NCBI GenBank assembly: GCA_015179045.1
Contig: WHUZ01000195.1
Coordinates: 1-36,454 of the forward strand
Reading direction: 5' to 3'
From: Kalaharituber pfeilii
Taxonomy: Eukaryota > Ascomycota > Pezizomycetes > Pezizales > Pezizaceae
DNA: 36,454 bases
The position numbers were made by a program, and so were the translations under genes. This document shows, one piece after another, positions 1 through 9,563 of the stretch; within the stretch, counting starts at the first letter, position 1; every line of letters starts with the position of its first letter. The notes under the pieces were generated by a model. The model worked only from the letters and a program-made list of their open reading frames with translations. It was not told the origin of the DNA and ran no database searches.

Positions 1-432
1 GCCGGAGGGGGTCGGCACCCGATGATAACCAGGGGCTGGGGTCGGTTGGCCACGGGAGCACTTGTTGCGTGGAGGAAAATGGCAGGACGGAGAATGGCAG
101 GGTAGAGAAGGAGAGTGGTATAGAGATGGAGAGTCGTGCGGAGGACAGTCGTGCAGAGAAGGAGGATCGTGTGGAGAAGGAGGATCGTGTGGAGAAGAAG
201 AGTCGTGCGGAGAAGGAGAAGCGCGGTCCAGAAATCCCAGCAACCCTATAAATGAAGGAGAAGAAAACTCCTACAAGAAAAAATCTGCACCGCAAAGCTA
301 ATTCACCTAAACAAGCCGCAACCGTCATACCAAACAGTCAACTAGGATTGGAAGAAGTGGACGATCTCTTCAGAGATCCAGATTTCGAGCCTGCGGCAAA
401 GAGGCAAAGGCTACAAAGTAATGAAGATTCCG

Positions 433-435
<3 letters not shown>
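1..435 (+). other. Low-complexity Lys/Glu-rich and basic coding-like stretch
   Basis: Positions 69-251 carry an imperfect purine-rich tandem repeat (about 18 bp, GTCGTGCGGAGAAGGAG-like). One frame reads as repeated acidic/basic units such as SRAEKED and RVEKED. From 252 another frame gives a basic peptide ending in KRQRLQSNEDSD at 437. No domain is recognisable. Real coding and simple-sequence chance ORF are both possible. Function unknown. Confidence 0.3.
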
Positions 436-469
<34 letters not shown>

Positions 470-735
470 TTATTCCGGCCACCGTACGCAAACCAACAAC
501 CCCGACAAGTTGCTCCACTCCAACTCACGCCACTCCGACAAGCCGTCCTCCTACAGTTGTCAGAAGCAAAAGCCAAGCCAAGAAGTCTGAAGCCACCAAA
601 TCCTCATTAAATTTCTCGCGTATACGACAAAAAATTCAGGCTTCAAGGCGACAAAATCCTGCAAGCCAAACAACGGTAGCAGCAGTGTTGGGTCCGAGAG
701 CGAGTGACTCGGAAGGAGATAATTCCGGAGAATAA
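421..735 (+). pseudogene. Coding-like Ser/Thr/Pro/Lys-rich ORF remnant with an A30 tract
   Basis: A pure run of 30 A (436-465) separates two basic, coding-like stretches lying in different frames: 252-437 before the tract and 421-735 across and after it. The downstream part is rich in Thr, Pro, Ser and Lys and ends in an acidic stretch (DSEGDNSGE). A further acidic piece (VVDSGSEED) follows in another frame up to about 780. This may be one degraded protein whose frame was broken by the A-tract. No family is recognised and no TSD was found around the tract. Confidence 0.3.
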
Positions 736-1074
736 TGCGGCCCCTATCCCTGTGGTGGATTCGGGGAGCGAGGAAGATTGAGTGATGCTAGAGGATTGGT
801 TTGATCTGATTTGGTTCACCAACCACCTCAGGACGAGCGTTTGGAAACGACTCCACAACCACAACGTCCCCCCCAGCGAAAATCACATAGATCGAAAGCT
901 CTCAGCGAGCTGAGTCTTTTGATCTAATTTTCATTTCCAAATACCATAACCCACAAGTTTCCCCCCGGGGCGAAACTTTGAGGAAATTTTCAGCTCACCA
1001 TCGTGTTGCCACCACACAAACCCCACGCCAAGACCCAATAGGAGACCGCGAAACACCGCCCTCCCACCAATCAA

Positions 1075-2160
1075 ATGCCGAAGGGAAAGAAAAACAAAGG
1101 ATCGCCTCCCCAGCGTTCCCCCCCTCCACCACCTCCACCCGCCGAGCGGACTGCCTCCCCTCCGCCGATGAGGATCGCGTTCCCCCCTCCGCCACCGCCA
1201 CACGCCGAAAGGACCGCCTCCCTCCCGCCGACTCCGGTGGACCTCCACCTTACTCCCTTCGAATGGCTGAATTCGTGGCCCCGAATCCGGATACCAGACT
1301 GGGAAGAACTGACGCACGATTTGTTGCATGACCACCAGCCAACGTTCTGGGGCTCGATCCTCCTCGCACTGTGGGGTCTCGGGATGGACGGAGACAAACC
1401 AATTGACGGATCAGTCCTGGCAGTTCGCTTCAACGACGATGCGACTATACAGGTCTTCACAGGGGATCCGGGCGACCCCCGACCCAGCTGGCTGAGTGCC
1501 GCACCCCCCGAGCCTCCACCACCATCCCCGGCGCCATTGCCTCCACAGCCATTGGGGTTCAGCCCCATCAACACCGTATTCTCGGAAGACCTGGGAACAG
1601 AAAACCCACCCGCCGCTTCTGCCCCCGCCCCCCCCCCAAACCAGACTAAGAAGCGCAAAGGCAAGATGCCGTCCAATCAGGATGCATATGCCATCAAGTG
1701 CCAGTTAAGTGACAGGGAGGCAAAGAAGATTGCCGCAACAGACCCGGTGGACACACCGGCAGGCAGCACGCCCGCCACTACCCAATACCCCAAACCACCG
1801 ACACCGGAACCATCAACATCCCATCCCCGCCCCCGGACCTCGACCCCACTTCCCAAAGCCAGATCCCGCCCCCCGACCTGCCCCGACAATACCACCTCGA
1901 GACAAGGCATTGTCGTACACGGCATAGCCCTGAGGAAAGACTTGGGGAATGTCCGAAGATGGTTGGAGGCATCCAAGAAAGACATAGGCAAGACAACAGG
2001 GATCAGATGGCTACGGAAGAAGACAATCCTAACGGAAGAAGGCAAAGTGACAAGCTCCGTGGTAGTATACCTGGAAAAACCAACGGACATCGGGAAAGTT
2101 AGGCTCGGAGGAAGGTGGTTACGGGCGAATGTGTACGAGACAGAGAGAGGGAGGAAGTAA
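1075..2160 (+). CDS. LINE ORF1-like (gag-like) protein of copy F1
   Basis: An intact 361-aa ORF starting MPKGKKNKG, the same start as the decayed copy at 24046. Residues 1-60 are Pro-rich and basic. Residues 61-130 are a more globular part (FEWLNSWPRIRIPDWEEL). A long Pro-rich linker follows, with a KKRKGK nuclear-localisation-like patch near residue 195. The C-terminal 90 residues (GIVVHGIALRKDLG ... VVVYLEKPTD ... LGGRWLRANVY) resemble the RRM-like domain of fungal LINE ORF1 proteins. There is no CCHC knuckle, which usually follows this domain. The predicted role is binding element RNA into a ribonucleoprotein. The family call is by pattern only. Confidence 0.75.
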   Translation: MPKGKKNKGSPPQRSPPPPPPPAERTASPPPMRIAFPPPPPPHAERTASLPPTPVDLHLTPFEWLNSWPRIRIPDWEELTHDLLHDHQPTFWGSILLALWGLGMDGDKPIDGSVLAVRFNDDATIQVFTGDPGDPRPSWLSAAPPEPPPPSPAPLPPQPLGFSPINTVFSEDLGTENPPAASAPAPPPNQTKKRKGKMPSNQDAYAIKCQLSDREAKKIAATDPVDTPAGSTPATTQYPKPPTPEPSTSHPRPRTSTPLPKARSRPPTCPDNTTSRQGIVVHGIALRKDLGNVRRWLEASKKDIGKTTGIRWLRKKTILTEEGKVTSSVVVYLEKPTDIGKVRLGGRWLRANVYETERGRK

Positions 2161-2270
2161 ACAGGTCACGGACACAATCTTGGGACTTCTTACCCGCATC
2201 ATGCATGAACACCGCGGGCAATACATGTACTTAGTGCTTATTTCTTCTTTCATTTATTCTCATAAAACAC

Positions 2271-2330
2271 CTCGCCATAGCCCATAGGGCGGCATGCGAG
2301 TACTGATATAAAAAAAAAAAAAAAAAAAAA
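2271..2330 (+). promoter_or_regulatory. LINE 3' hairpin tail and poly(A) of F1
   Basis: The tail folds as CTCGC-CATA-GCCC-ATA-GGGC-GGCAT-GCGAG, followed by TACTGATAT and A21. The same structure ends every member of the dominant LINE group in this window. By analogy with stringent-type LINEs it is the probable RT recognition and priming signal. Confidence 0.75.
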
Positions 2331-2344
2331 GATCTGATTTGGTT

Positions 2345-3344
2345 TGGTATTTGTATACAAAATTGAACAGTTTCGCTTGCATTTTTGTTTTCTTGCTTTC
2401 ATATATGCTGATGTACTAGTGCTATGTCAGGTTTACTTTACCATGACATTTGTTTCATTATAGTGCTTTTGAATTTACTATGTTTACATTTTTTATTTCT
2501 TCGAATCTCTGCTTGGGTTCTCGGGTGGTGGTAGTCTTGTACGTGGGTTAGCTGTTGGTGGCTAAATGGTTTAAGCCTTTAAAATTTCAATGTACGCTTC
2601 TTGGTATACTTTTTTTCTGTTTGTTGCTAGAAGCTATCTGCGTAGTTGTCTTCATTTGTATAGTTTATGGTATGGTTATGAATGAAATGATAGGCGGCTG
2701 TTACTTAGCTGGTCACTAAAACCTCAAATGTTCTCGTTCCAACTCCAAACCAATTTTGTAGCCTATGTGCCATACAAATGCATATGAATACTAGTAATTT
2801 GAATTAACAAGATCTGCATGATGTCTGGAGCAGCGTCGAAGAGGACCAGTATGGGAAAGTGCATGCGGACATCTACCAACAACAGTTCGGGATAAATAAC
2901 GATATTTATGGAAGTCTTACATGTATCTCGCTAGGTCCTGCGTAGTTGAGTTGTGATCTACGAATGTACGGCAGGTTATAAGACAAAATATATGCATATC
3001 GGAATGCTATAGCTAGTTACGGAATGCTAATTAGGAGACGGTGTTGGAAAGTAGATTAGTTCCTATGAGCAGGGCAAGGGGGTGTAAGCTGTGTTACCCC
3101 AGAGTGGAGGTCAATGCGGCAATGAAAAGTATATATAGACCTTGCGGTATCCTGCGGGGCTGCGCAGTCGTGATAGAAAGCTGAAGAGGGGAGCCAGTGA
3201 GTCACGTGACTACGGAGACTATATAGTTGAGACGGCAGTGCAGGCTACAAACGGATGCATATAATCGACCTCACGCACGCGAAGTTGGCTGAGGGGAGGT
3301 AAGTACCAGCATGCAGAGTTGTGTAAGAAGAGGTCGGTCTGGAA
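2345..3344. other. AT-rich stretch with no recognisable gene
   Basis: Stop codons are dense in all frames, and no repeat tail, LTR or TIR was recognised. This is the flank downstream of F1 up to the first degenerate minisatellite copies. Confidence 0.5.
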
Positions 3345-4320
3345 TTAATAGGTTTCAGATCCACATGCTGGGCTGGCGAGTGGGAGGATGACGCAAGGTG
3401 CAGATCCAGTGACATTGCATGCATTGAGCGCCAGCGAGCTCGTGGGTGGGAGGTTGAAACCTATCGATGTGCCATGTGCCGCGGTGGCAACCTCGCGGGC
3501 GCGAGGTGCAGCGCTGCCAGCCTCGCGAGGTTCAGGCGCCTGTCGATGACCAATGGGTGCGCGGCGTGCCATGCTGTTAACCTCGCGAGCGCGAGATGGA
3601 GGAGGATCTCGATGCGGCTTCGTACCGGCAACTTCGCGGACGCGAGGTTCAGGTGCCTGTCGATGAGCTGTCGATGCGCCTTCGTGCGGGCAAGCTCGGG
3701 GGTGCAAGGTTCAGAACAGGTGCCGGTCGATGCGCCTGCGTGTCAGCAATCTCGCGGGTGCGAGGTTCGGGTGCCTATAGATTCATGAGCTGTCGATGTG
3801 CCTTCATGCGGGAAACCTCGCGGGCGCGAGATTCAGGGGCCAGTCGATGAGCAGTTCAGGGGCCAGTCGATGCGCCTGTGTGTCAGCAATCTCGCGGGCG
3901 CGAGGTTCAGCTGCCTATAGATTGATGAGCTGTCGATGTGCCTTCGTGCGGGCAACCTCGCGGGCGCGAGATTCAGGGGCCAGTCAATGAGCAGTTCAGG
4001 CGCCAGTTGATGCGCCTGTGTGTCAGCAATCTCGCGGGCGCGAGGTTCAGCTGCCTATAGATTGATGAGCTGTTGATGTGCCTTTGTGCGGGCAACCTCG
4101 CGGGCGCGAGATCCAGGGGCCAGTCGATGAGCAGTTCAGGCGCCAGTCGATGCGCCTGTGTGTCAGCAATCTCGCGGGCGCGAGGTTCAGCTGCCTATAG
4201 ATTGATGAGCTGTCGATGTGCCTTCGTGCGGGCAATCTCGCGGGCGCGAGGTTCAGCTGCCTATAGATCGATGAGCTGTCGATGCACCCTTGCGCCGGCA
4301 ACCTCCCGAGCGCGAAGTTA
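3345..4320 (+). repeat. Minisatellite with 140-bp dimeric units centred on a CTCGCG..CGCGAG palindrome
   Basis: From 3871 the array repeats with an exact 140-bp period (anchor TGCGCCTGTG at 3871, 4011 and 4151). Each unit is a 66-bp plus a 74-bp half, and each half starts with the palindrome CTCGCGGGCGCGAG. Units from about 3345 to 3870 are more diverged. Cys- and Arg-rich ORFs across the array arise from the repeat and are not taken as genes. Confidence 0.85.
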
Positions 4321-4648
4321 GATGCGACTTTGTGCTGTGCCAGCCACCAGATTCAGATGACAAGCCAGTTCATTAGTTGTCACTATGTGCTAGTAATATA
4401 GGCAAATCTGATCAAGTGGCAAACTCAATACTTATATATATATATGTTATAAATCGTTGCCCCTCATTGGTACCCAACGTGTCCCCTAAATATGTAAAAG
4501 TAACTAAATCTTAACCCTAGGCCGAAGAGTTTGGACACTCTAAAGAGATATAATTGCGTGTTGCGGCGGGGATATGAAGTTGTATGTCTTACCGGGCCAT
4601 GAAAAACCCCAACTTTCGCTGCCTAACCCTACCCTTTGGCTATGTAGA
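4321..4648. other. No gene recognised; short (TA)n tract
   Basis: This stretch contains a TATATATATATATG tract near 4433-4446. No ORF or element end was found. Single TAACCCTA-like words at 4511 and 4622 are not telomeric arrays. Confidence 0.5.
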
Positions 4649-6914
4649 GGACCTGGAGAACTCACGGCTGTCAACTTTCTTTGCTACTGGCGCAACTGCC
4701 ACCAAAAAAAGTACCAGGGGTAGAGGAGAGCCCTGAGGGGTGTTATCGGTCATTCTGCTCTCTCTTCTGACCCTTTTATCCTATGATACTTTGAAGCTTA
4801 TCAGCTGAAGGAACCCTTCCACAAATGCTGCTATGTTCAGATCAACCGCATCTAATCTTCTCACTACTCTCTCTCTTCGTATGTAGATGAATGCTGGCTG
4901 ATATTATATCGTCTCCAACTATTGCTGTCCACTCCCTCTTCTGCAGTCTCCTGTCTAGCTCCTTCAGTACCTGTCGCTGCAGATCCTCTGCATCTCACGT
5001 TAGTCTACCATCCAACTAGATCTTTCTAAACAGTTCGTCTTGTGATTGAATGAGGTTCACTACTATCTTCTGGCCCAATTTGGCAACTGTATTCAGCAGG
5101 GTAATTGGTCTCCATCCTGCCAGGCCATCACTGGGTCTGCCTTTTTTGTGTATTATCATAACATCGAACCTTCTTGCGAACTGGTGGTTCCCGTTTATAT
5201 ACTCGACTATCTCTTCTCGAACTGCTGTACATATTGGAGAACCTCTGAGCATTTTCAGAATCCCATACTGTATTCCGTCTGGCTCTGGTACTGATCTGGA
5301 TTTCGTCTTTATCAGTGCCTGATCTACGGCGTGTCTCGCTGCCTCTCTATTCATCAGCATTTCTGCTGGTCTCTTAGCATATGTCTCGCTATGCTCCTCT
5401 GTGATAAAGTTCCTTTCCACTAGCATATCCATGACTTGCTAATCTGTACCTGGGATGTCCATGAGCTCCTGCTCTCGAAAGGGGTCTCGTGCCAGTCTAA
5501 ATATATCCCAAGGCGACGTTACTCTATCCTCCTTTATGTATTCCTCCCAGTAAGTCTTCTTCTCCCTTATTATCTCCCTCAACAACCTTCTAGTGTTACG
5601 GGCGTGAGGGCTCTGGCTCCGGTGGGCGCTGGACGGCACCGGATGTTACGGCTACGGTCGGCTGAATACGGCGGGTCGGGGTCGCCACGGAAGTGTGTAT
5701 ACGGCGGTTCGGAATGGCTACGGGGCGTATATACAGCGGACCGGAAGGGTAGCTACTCGGCGGGGAGCGCGCAGTGGAGCGGAGCGATTCACGGGCGTAT
5801 TGAGGGAACGATAGGTTCAGAGTTATAGAGAAACTTAGGACACTGCTAGTGTCTTGATTCTTCTAACTATGCTATCGCCAGCCGGCGCTTATATAGACTT
5901 CAGCGCAGCCATACATGAGGAGTCAACAAATGAATAATTGGCTGGCAACGCGGCGATTCCTTATCAATGCCAATACCTGTGGTAATAGGCACACGTAACG
6001 AAAACATGCAAAAATAGTACGGGACAAAGATAACGAATGTACTAATGCATGTGCGTATATATAACGGGGGTGCTTCGTCACGGCCGATTATGTGAATAAA
6101 AAACTTAGAATATATTCTTATACAGAAATAACTTTAAGCGGGAGTGTTACAGCTTTCACTGATAATGGTTCTTCTGTCGGGGCGGGCCATCCGGCTCAAG
6201 TTAAATACTCTTACTGGATCCCATCCTAAGTGCCCTTTCTGACAGTGGCTTTCTACGGAGGCTGAGGCCTTGTTCCAATCTACTGGATACACGGTCCGGT
6301 CCGTTACCTATCAGGTTTCAGACTTATCAGCTCCTCCTAGCACTAAACCTAGCCTAGTTATCTCTTCTAGAGATAACGGAGTAGCATTTCTAATTAGGGC
6401 CCTGTGGCGGCTTACTCTGCCAAGCCGTAGGTGACTGACAGCGTCCTGTCCTGATCAACCCTAGGCTTCCTGCTTAGTGCTTACTATTATTTCCTAATGG
6501 TGTTACCCTACTAACGGAGCGACCGTTCTAGTAATGACTACCTCATTAGGAGATCATAGACTCTCTATCGACTATGTCAACCTCCGTGACAGTATATTAA
6601 TAAAGCTTCCGTAACTCGAGTGTATGCATCAAGCTGCATTCCGGATGACACACCCTTCCGTAGTACTGCCCTATCTAAACGATGCGAGAATCAACAGCCA
6701 AGCCTAACGGGTGATCAGTCCGGTCAATCAGCATTGGTCTTATGTTCGATTACAGGGTCAGCGTTTTCCCCTTGGCGGGTAAGTCTTCACCTTTAGCCGT
6801 AGCAGCTAATTAGTAGTGGAACCCTTGCCCCTTGCCACAGTGGTAGGCAAGTTTCCACCTTAGCCGTAACATCTAGCTCTTGTCTTCTCCGCCTGAGTGT
6901 TCCTTTTCCGGAGT
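4649..6914 (-). pseudogene. LINE ORF2 fragment (RT domain), split by a solo LTR
   Basis: Minus-strand remnant of the same subfamily as the full-length LINE at 27370-34157. It occupies 4649-5593 and resumes at 6877-6914 after the LTR insertion. Recognisable pieces are the linker after the endonuclease (SPWDIFRLARDPFREQELMD), an altered PDGIQYG block (PEPDG for PGPDG), WRPITLLNTVAKLGQK, and decayed motifs A and B. It stops just before the position of the YVDD motif at 4649 and has no 3' tail. At least two former CAG (Gln) codons are TAG, one at 5439-5441 (minus) and one in the RKTQLGG block. It is not functional. Confidence 0.85.
5594..6871. mobile_element. Solo LTR (1278 bp) inserted in the LINE fragment
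   Basis: Bounded by inverted ends TGTTACGG...CCGTAACA (TG...CA) and a perfect 5-bp TSD, TCTAG, at 5589-5593 and 6872-6876. Sequence on both sides is continuous LINE ORF2 when the segment is removed, which confirms both borders. No gag or pol domain was seen inside, so this is a solo LTR of a Ty3- or Ty1-type element. A second TGTTACGG occurs internally near 5643. One 61-codon open stretch near 6237-6430 has no recognised homology. Confidence 0.85.
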
Positions 6915-7143
6915 ATATATAGAAGAGGGGAGGGGAGAGAGGGGGAGATATATAGTGGAGCCTCCCTGAGGCAGAAACCGGAAGGACCGTCCAGAGGTTT
7001 CTGGAATCAGGTTTTAGAAGTAGATAGAAATTTCTTTGTTTGTTAAGCCTGTTTCCGGGCTTCGAGGGCTTGCCTAGGGACCCTGCCATGGCTTGGCGCT
7101 GCAAGCGAGGTTATGTGATTTAAAAAAAAAAAAAAAAAAAAAA
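6915..7143 (+). mobile_element. Retroelement 3' end with the second tail type
   Basis: This runs from the break in the LINE fragment to an A-tract of about 22 nt ending at 7143. The last 60 bp (CCCTGCCATGG ... CTGCAAGCGAGGTTATGTGAT) match tails at 16782, 35581 (minus) and 36041. The body includes AG-rich sequence (AGGGGAGGGGAGAGAGG). No coding sequence or TSD was found. Confidence 0.6.
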
Positions 7144-7557
7144 TTCGTATGAAATTCAGCTCGTTCTGGCTCACCTCACGCCATTGAATAGGGCCTGCAA
7201 TTCATGTGACATTCAGCTCATTCTGGCGCATCTCACGCCGTCGAATAGGGCCTGCCAAACCTGTTAAGTTCAGCTCATTCTGACTTATCTCACATCGTTA
7301 AATAGGGCCTGCCAACCCTGTCAAATTCAGCTCATTCTGCCGTATCTCGTGCCGGCAGGTTGGGCCCGCCATCCCTGTCAAAGGCAGCTCATTGTGCCTG
7401 ATCTCGCGCTGTCAGATGAGGCCGGCTATACGTCCCCAATTCAGCTTCTTCTGCCTCATCTCGTGGGTCGGCTATACCTGTGAACTTTCTTACGCTGTCG
7501 GGTTGGGCCTTCCAGGACTGTTAAATTCAGCTCACTCTACCTTATCTCATGACGGTA

Positions 7558-8078
7558 TTTTTTTTTTTTTTTTTTTATATCATTTATCCCTTGCCGCCCT
7601 ATGGGATAAGACTACCCTATGGGCTATGGCGATGTCTTAGCTATAAATAAAAGTGTGAGAGTATGAAATGATAAGAAAGAAATGCTGACATAACACAATC
7701 TCACTCTCCGAGCATCTCCATCAACTTCTTCAGCGGGTCCTCCCCCCCTCCTCCTTGCCCTGCGGTGGTCTCCTAACGTGCTCCTCTCTCCCCGGCCATC
7801 TCCGTCCCCACACCCTGCACTCGCCTAATAGATGTCTCGTTGTCTCCTCCTCTTCCCCGCACCATCTACATTCGGGGCCGTCCCCTTCCCCCAGGTGCCA
7901 CCTCCACGCCTGCAGCCTGCAGCCCCTTGCCTCCTAACTGGCCCGCCAGCCGTCCAACCATATGCCCGAGCCTCTCCAATGGTCTGTATGACAGCTCCAG
8001 TCGATTCCTCTCCTTCGCTCTCTCTCTCCTGCCAATTCGTCTCAGTCCTGCTTCCATTATTAGCTCCGCTTTTACGAT
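7558..8078 (-). pseudogene. 5'-truncated LINE: RNase H C-terminus, zinc knuckle and 3' tail
   Basis: Reading on the minus strand from 8078: the post-RNase H segment (EAGLRRIGRRERAKERNRL, SYRPLERLGHMVGRLAG), a frameshift near LGGKGLQA, then CRWCGEEEETTRHLLGEC, a CX2CX8HX4C knuckle, and a stop at 7701-7703. The 3' UTR and hairpin follow. The hairpin is partly duplicated here (CCCTATGGG occurs twice). Poly(T) on the plus strand begins near 7558. The insertion is inside the 57-bp array, where only a short GGTA (7554-7557 and 8079-8082) can be offered as TSD. Confidence 0.8.
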
Positions 8079-8234
8079 GGTAGGTGGGGCCTGCTATACC
8101 TGTAAAATTGAGCTCATTCTTCCTTACGTGAGGCTATGGGGCCGGACCTGCTATATCTATTAAATTCAACTCATTCTGCCACATTTCATGCCGCCGGGCC
8201 GGACCTGTCATATCTATCAAATTCAATGCTGGCG

Positions 8235-8237
<3 letters not shown>

Positions 8238-8265
<28 letters not shown>

Positions 8266-8449
8266 ATATCATTACTCGCATGCCACCCTATGGGCTATGG
8301 CGAGGTTTAGGTATATAAGATGTGAAAGAAATGTAAAGGAGGTTTAGATACATAAAGAAATGTAAACAGGAAAATCAGTGTCACGCGCGCCTATGAGCGT
8401 CCAACCCATTCAAGTAGTTCTGCCAGGGTATCCCTGTCTCTGTCTCCAT
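8238..8449 (-). mobile_element. 212-bp 5'-truncated LINE copy with TSD
   Basis: TSD TGGCGAGA at 8230-8237 and 8450-8457. On the minus strand it retains about 19 terminal ORF2 codons (LAELLEWVGRS then stop at 8391-8393, matching LAEILEWAGKE of the 3-kb LINE), a 3' UTR of about 80 bp, the hairpin and poly(A). It inserted into a unit of the 57-bp array. Confidence 0.85.
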
Positions 8450-8500
8450 TGGCGAGAGAGACCTGTCATACTTGTTAAGTTAAGCTCAGGTTGCAGGACT

Positions 8501-8804
8501 ACTTGGCACTTCAGCCCTTTAGCTTAGGTACAAGCTATATCAAATGCGACTGGGTTCAATCCGGCGTGAGGCGTAACCAGCAGTACTTATGACAAGTGGC
8601 CGCGATTCCTGTGGGCTATAATATGGTGCCGGAAGTTAATAATCACCATGTTGTAACATTCCCGGCCAGCATTAGTAAGCAGCACCACATGTTCCATTTT
8701 GCTGCTTGACACCCTTCAGCCACGGTCACTTTACACGGTCGCATTGCACACTCACTTTACGTCTACAGCTGCCCGTGCTCGCACCACTCATAGAAGGTTT
8801 TTTC
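8501..8804. other. No gene recognised
   Basis: Unique-looking sequence between the minisatellite and the 3-kb LINE. It ends in GGTTTTTTCAG directly before the LINE TSD, which could be an intron acceptor, but nothing else supports a gene. Confidence 0.4.
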
Positions 8805-8831
8805 AGAGTCTAACAGATCGGACCGACCGAC

Positions 8832-9563
8832 GTGCTGATCGGAGATTGTAATAGCCATCATCTAGAATGGTCAAATAAGCAGGACGATAGAGGGGAGAAG
8901 CTGATGGATTACGCGGAGACATATGGAATGAGACAACACATGAAAAAGGGGACGGTGACGTGGGTCCGAGGGGTAGAAGGAGTGATGCAGACTGGACTCC
9001 TAGACCTGGCCTTCGTACGGGAAGGGGATTGGGAAGCCGAAGCCGTCTTGTGGATAGCTGGGTCCGACCATACAATGATAATCGGCAAAACACAGACGAA
9101 CGGGGAGAGAGTGATGAAGTTGAGGGTGACGGACTGGGAGAAATGGGATGAATACACTCAAGAACACCAGGACCTAGAACCAGCCCTGGGAGAGAGCGCT
9201 TACGACATGATAAAAAGACTCTCCAAAGAATTCACCAAGGAAATAAAGATCACCAACAGATCCAAAAGGTGGTTCGACAGTGAACTGAAAGAAGCCCGAA
9301 AAATGACAAAATACATTTTGAGAAATTCCCCGAGGGAACAAAGAACCCAGGCTAGAAGACTATTCAGAGACCTCATCCGGGAAAAGAAAAAAGCTTACTG
9401 GACAAACTTTCTCGAAGAAGACCGGATAGTCACCGTGGGACATCTTCAGACTGGCAAAGGACCCGTTCAGAGACCGGGAGATGATGGGGATAAAAGGAAC
9501 AGACCAACAGATAACCCGGAGACTGATCGCACACAACTTCGCAACGGAGGTCAGAAGAGATAA
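8832..9563 (+). pseudogene. LINE ORF2 part 1: APE endonuclease C-terminus and linker
   Basis: Contains the endonuclease signatures LIGDCNSHHLEWS (catalytic D/N), LLDLAF and GSDHTMI (catalytic SDH), then the linker WFDSELKEARKMTKYILR and IREKKKAYWTNFLEEDR. The N-terminal catalytic Asn and Glu are lost through 5' truncation. Near 9440 the frame shifts: the expected SPWDIFRLAKDPF continues in the next frame, so the last ~40 residues of this ORF are out of register. Confidence 0.85.

Larger units (their letters stand above)
817..2330 (+). mobile_element. Complete ORF1-only non-autonomous LINE derivative (copy F1)
   Basis: A 1514-bp element flanked by a perfect 14-bp TSD, GATCTGATTTGGTT, at 803-816 and 2331-2344. 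It has a 5' UTR (817-1074), one ORF (1075-2160), a short 3' UTR with an inverted CCCGC...GCGGG motif, the CTCGC/GCGAG hairpin (2271-2300) and poly(A). There is no endonuclease or reverse transcriptase. A second copy (23756-24630) has the same 5' UTR, ORF1 C-terminus and 3' UTR in the same order, so the missing ORF2 is a family trait and not a one-off deletion. It is comparable to HAL1 elements, which keep L1 ORF1 but lack the RT. Mobilisation in trans by a hairpin-sharing LINE is inferred. Confidence 0.85.
7144..8500 (-). repeat. 57-bp minisatellite array, minus orientation, interrupted by two LINEs
   Basis: Unit (plus strand): ATTCAGCTCATTCTG...CATCTCACGCCGTCGAATAGGGCCTGCCA...CCTGTTAA, 57 bp by direct count (for example from 7202). 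Units occupy 7144-7553, 8083-8229 and 8450-8500, and the gaps are the LINE insertions. The reverse complement matches the array at 14792-15720. Confidence 0.85.

Noticed and set aside
436..477. ATTCCG on both sides of the A30 tract as a TSD
   Set aside because: The right copy does not abut the A-tract (GAGGTT intervenes), so it does not fit target-primed insertion.
1071..2090. Long minus-strand ORFs (up to 201 codons) opposite the F1 ORF1
   Set aside because: Antisense shadows of the GC-rich Pro codons; the plus-strand ORF has the conserved C-terminal domain.
3345..4320. Possible CRISPR-like array of palindromic repeats
   Set aside because: Spacers are themselves repeated and the genome is eukaryotic; this is a minisatellite.
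3474..4321. Several Cys/Arg-rich ORFs of 60-104 codons
   Set aside because: They are direct translations of the 140-bp minisatellite on either strand, with no domain and repeat-dictated composition.
4505..4635. TAACCCTA-like words suggesting an interstitial telomere
   Set aside because: Only isolated single words, no tandem TTAGGG array.
6237..6430. Open stretch inside the solo LTR as a gag fragment
   Set aside because: 61 codons without an ATG or recognisable motif; the LTR borders already explain the segment.
7832..8163. Plus-strand ORFs of 83-107 codons
   Set aside because: Antisense to the minus-strand LINE ORF2 remnant that carries the zinc knuckle.
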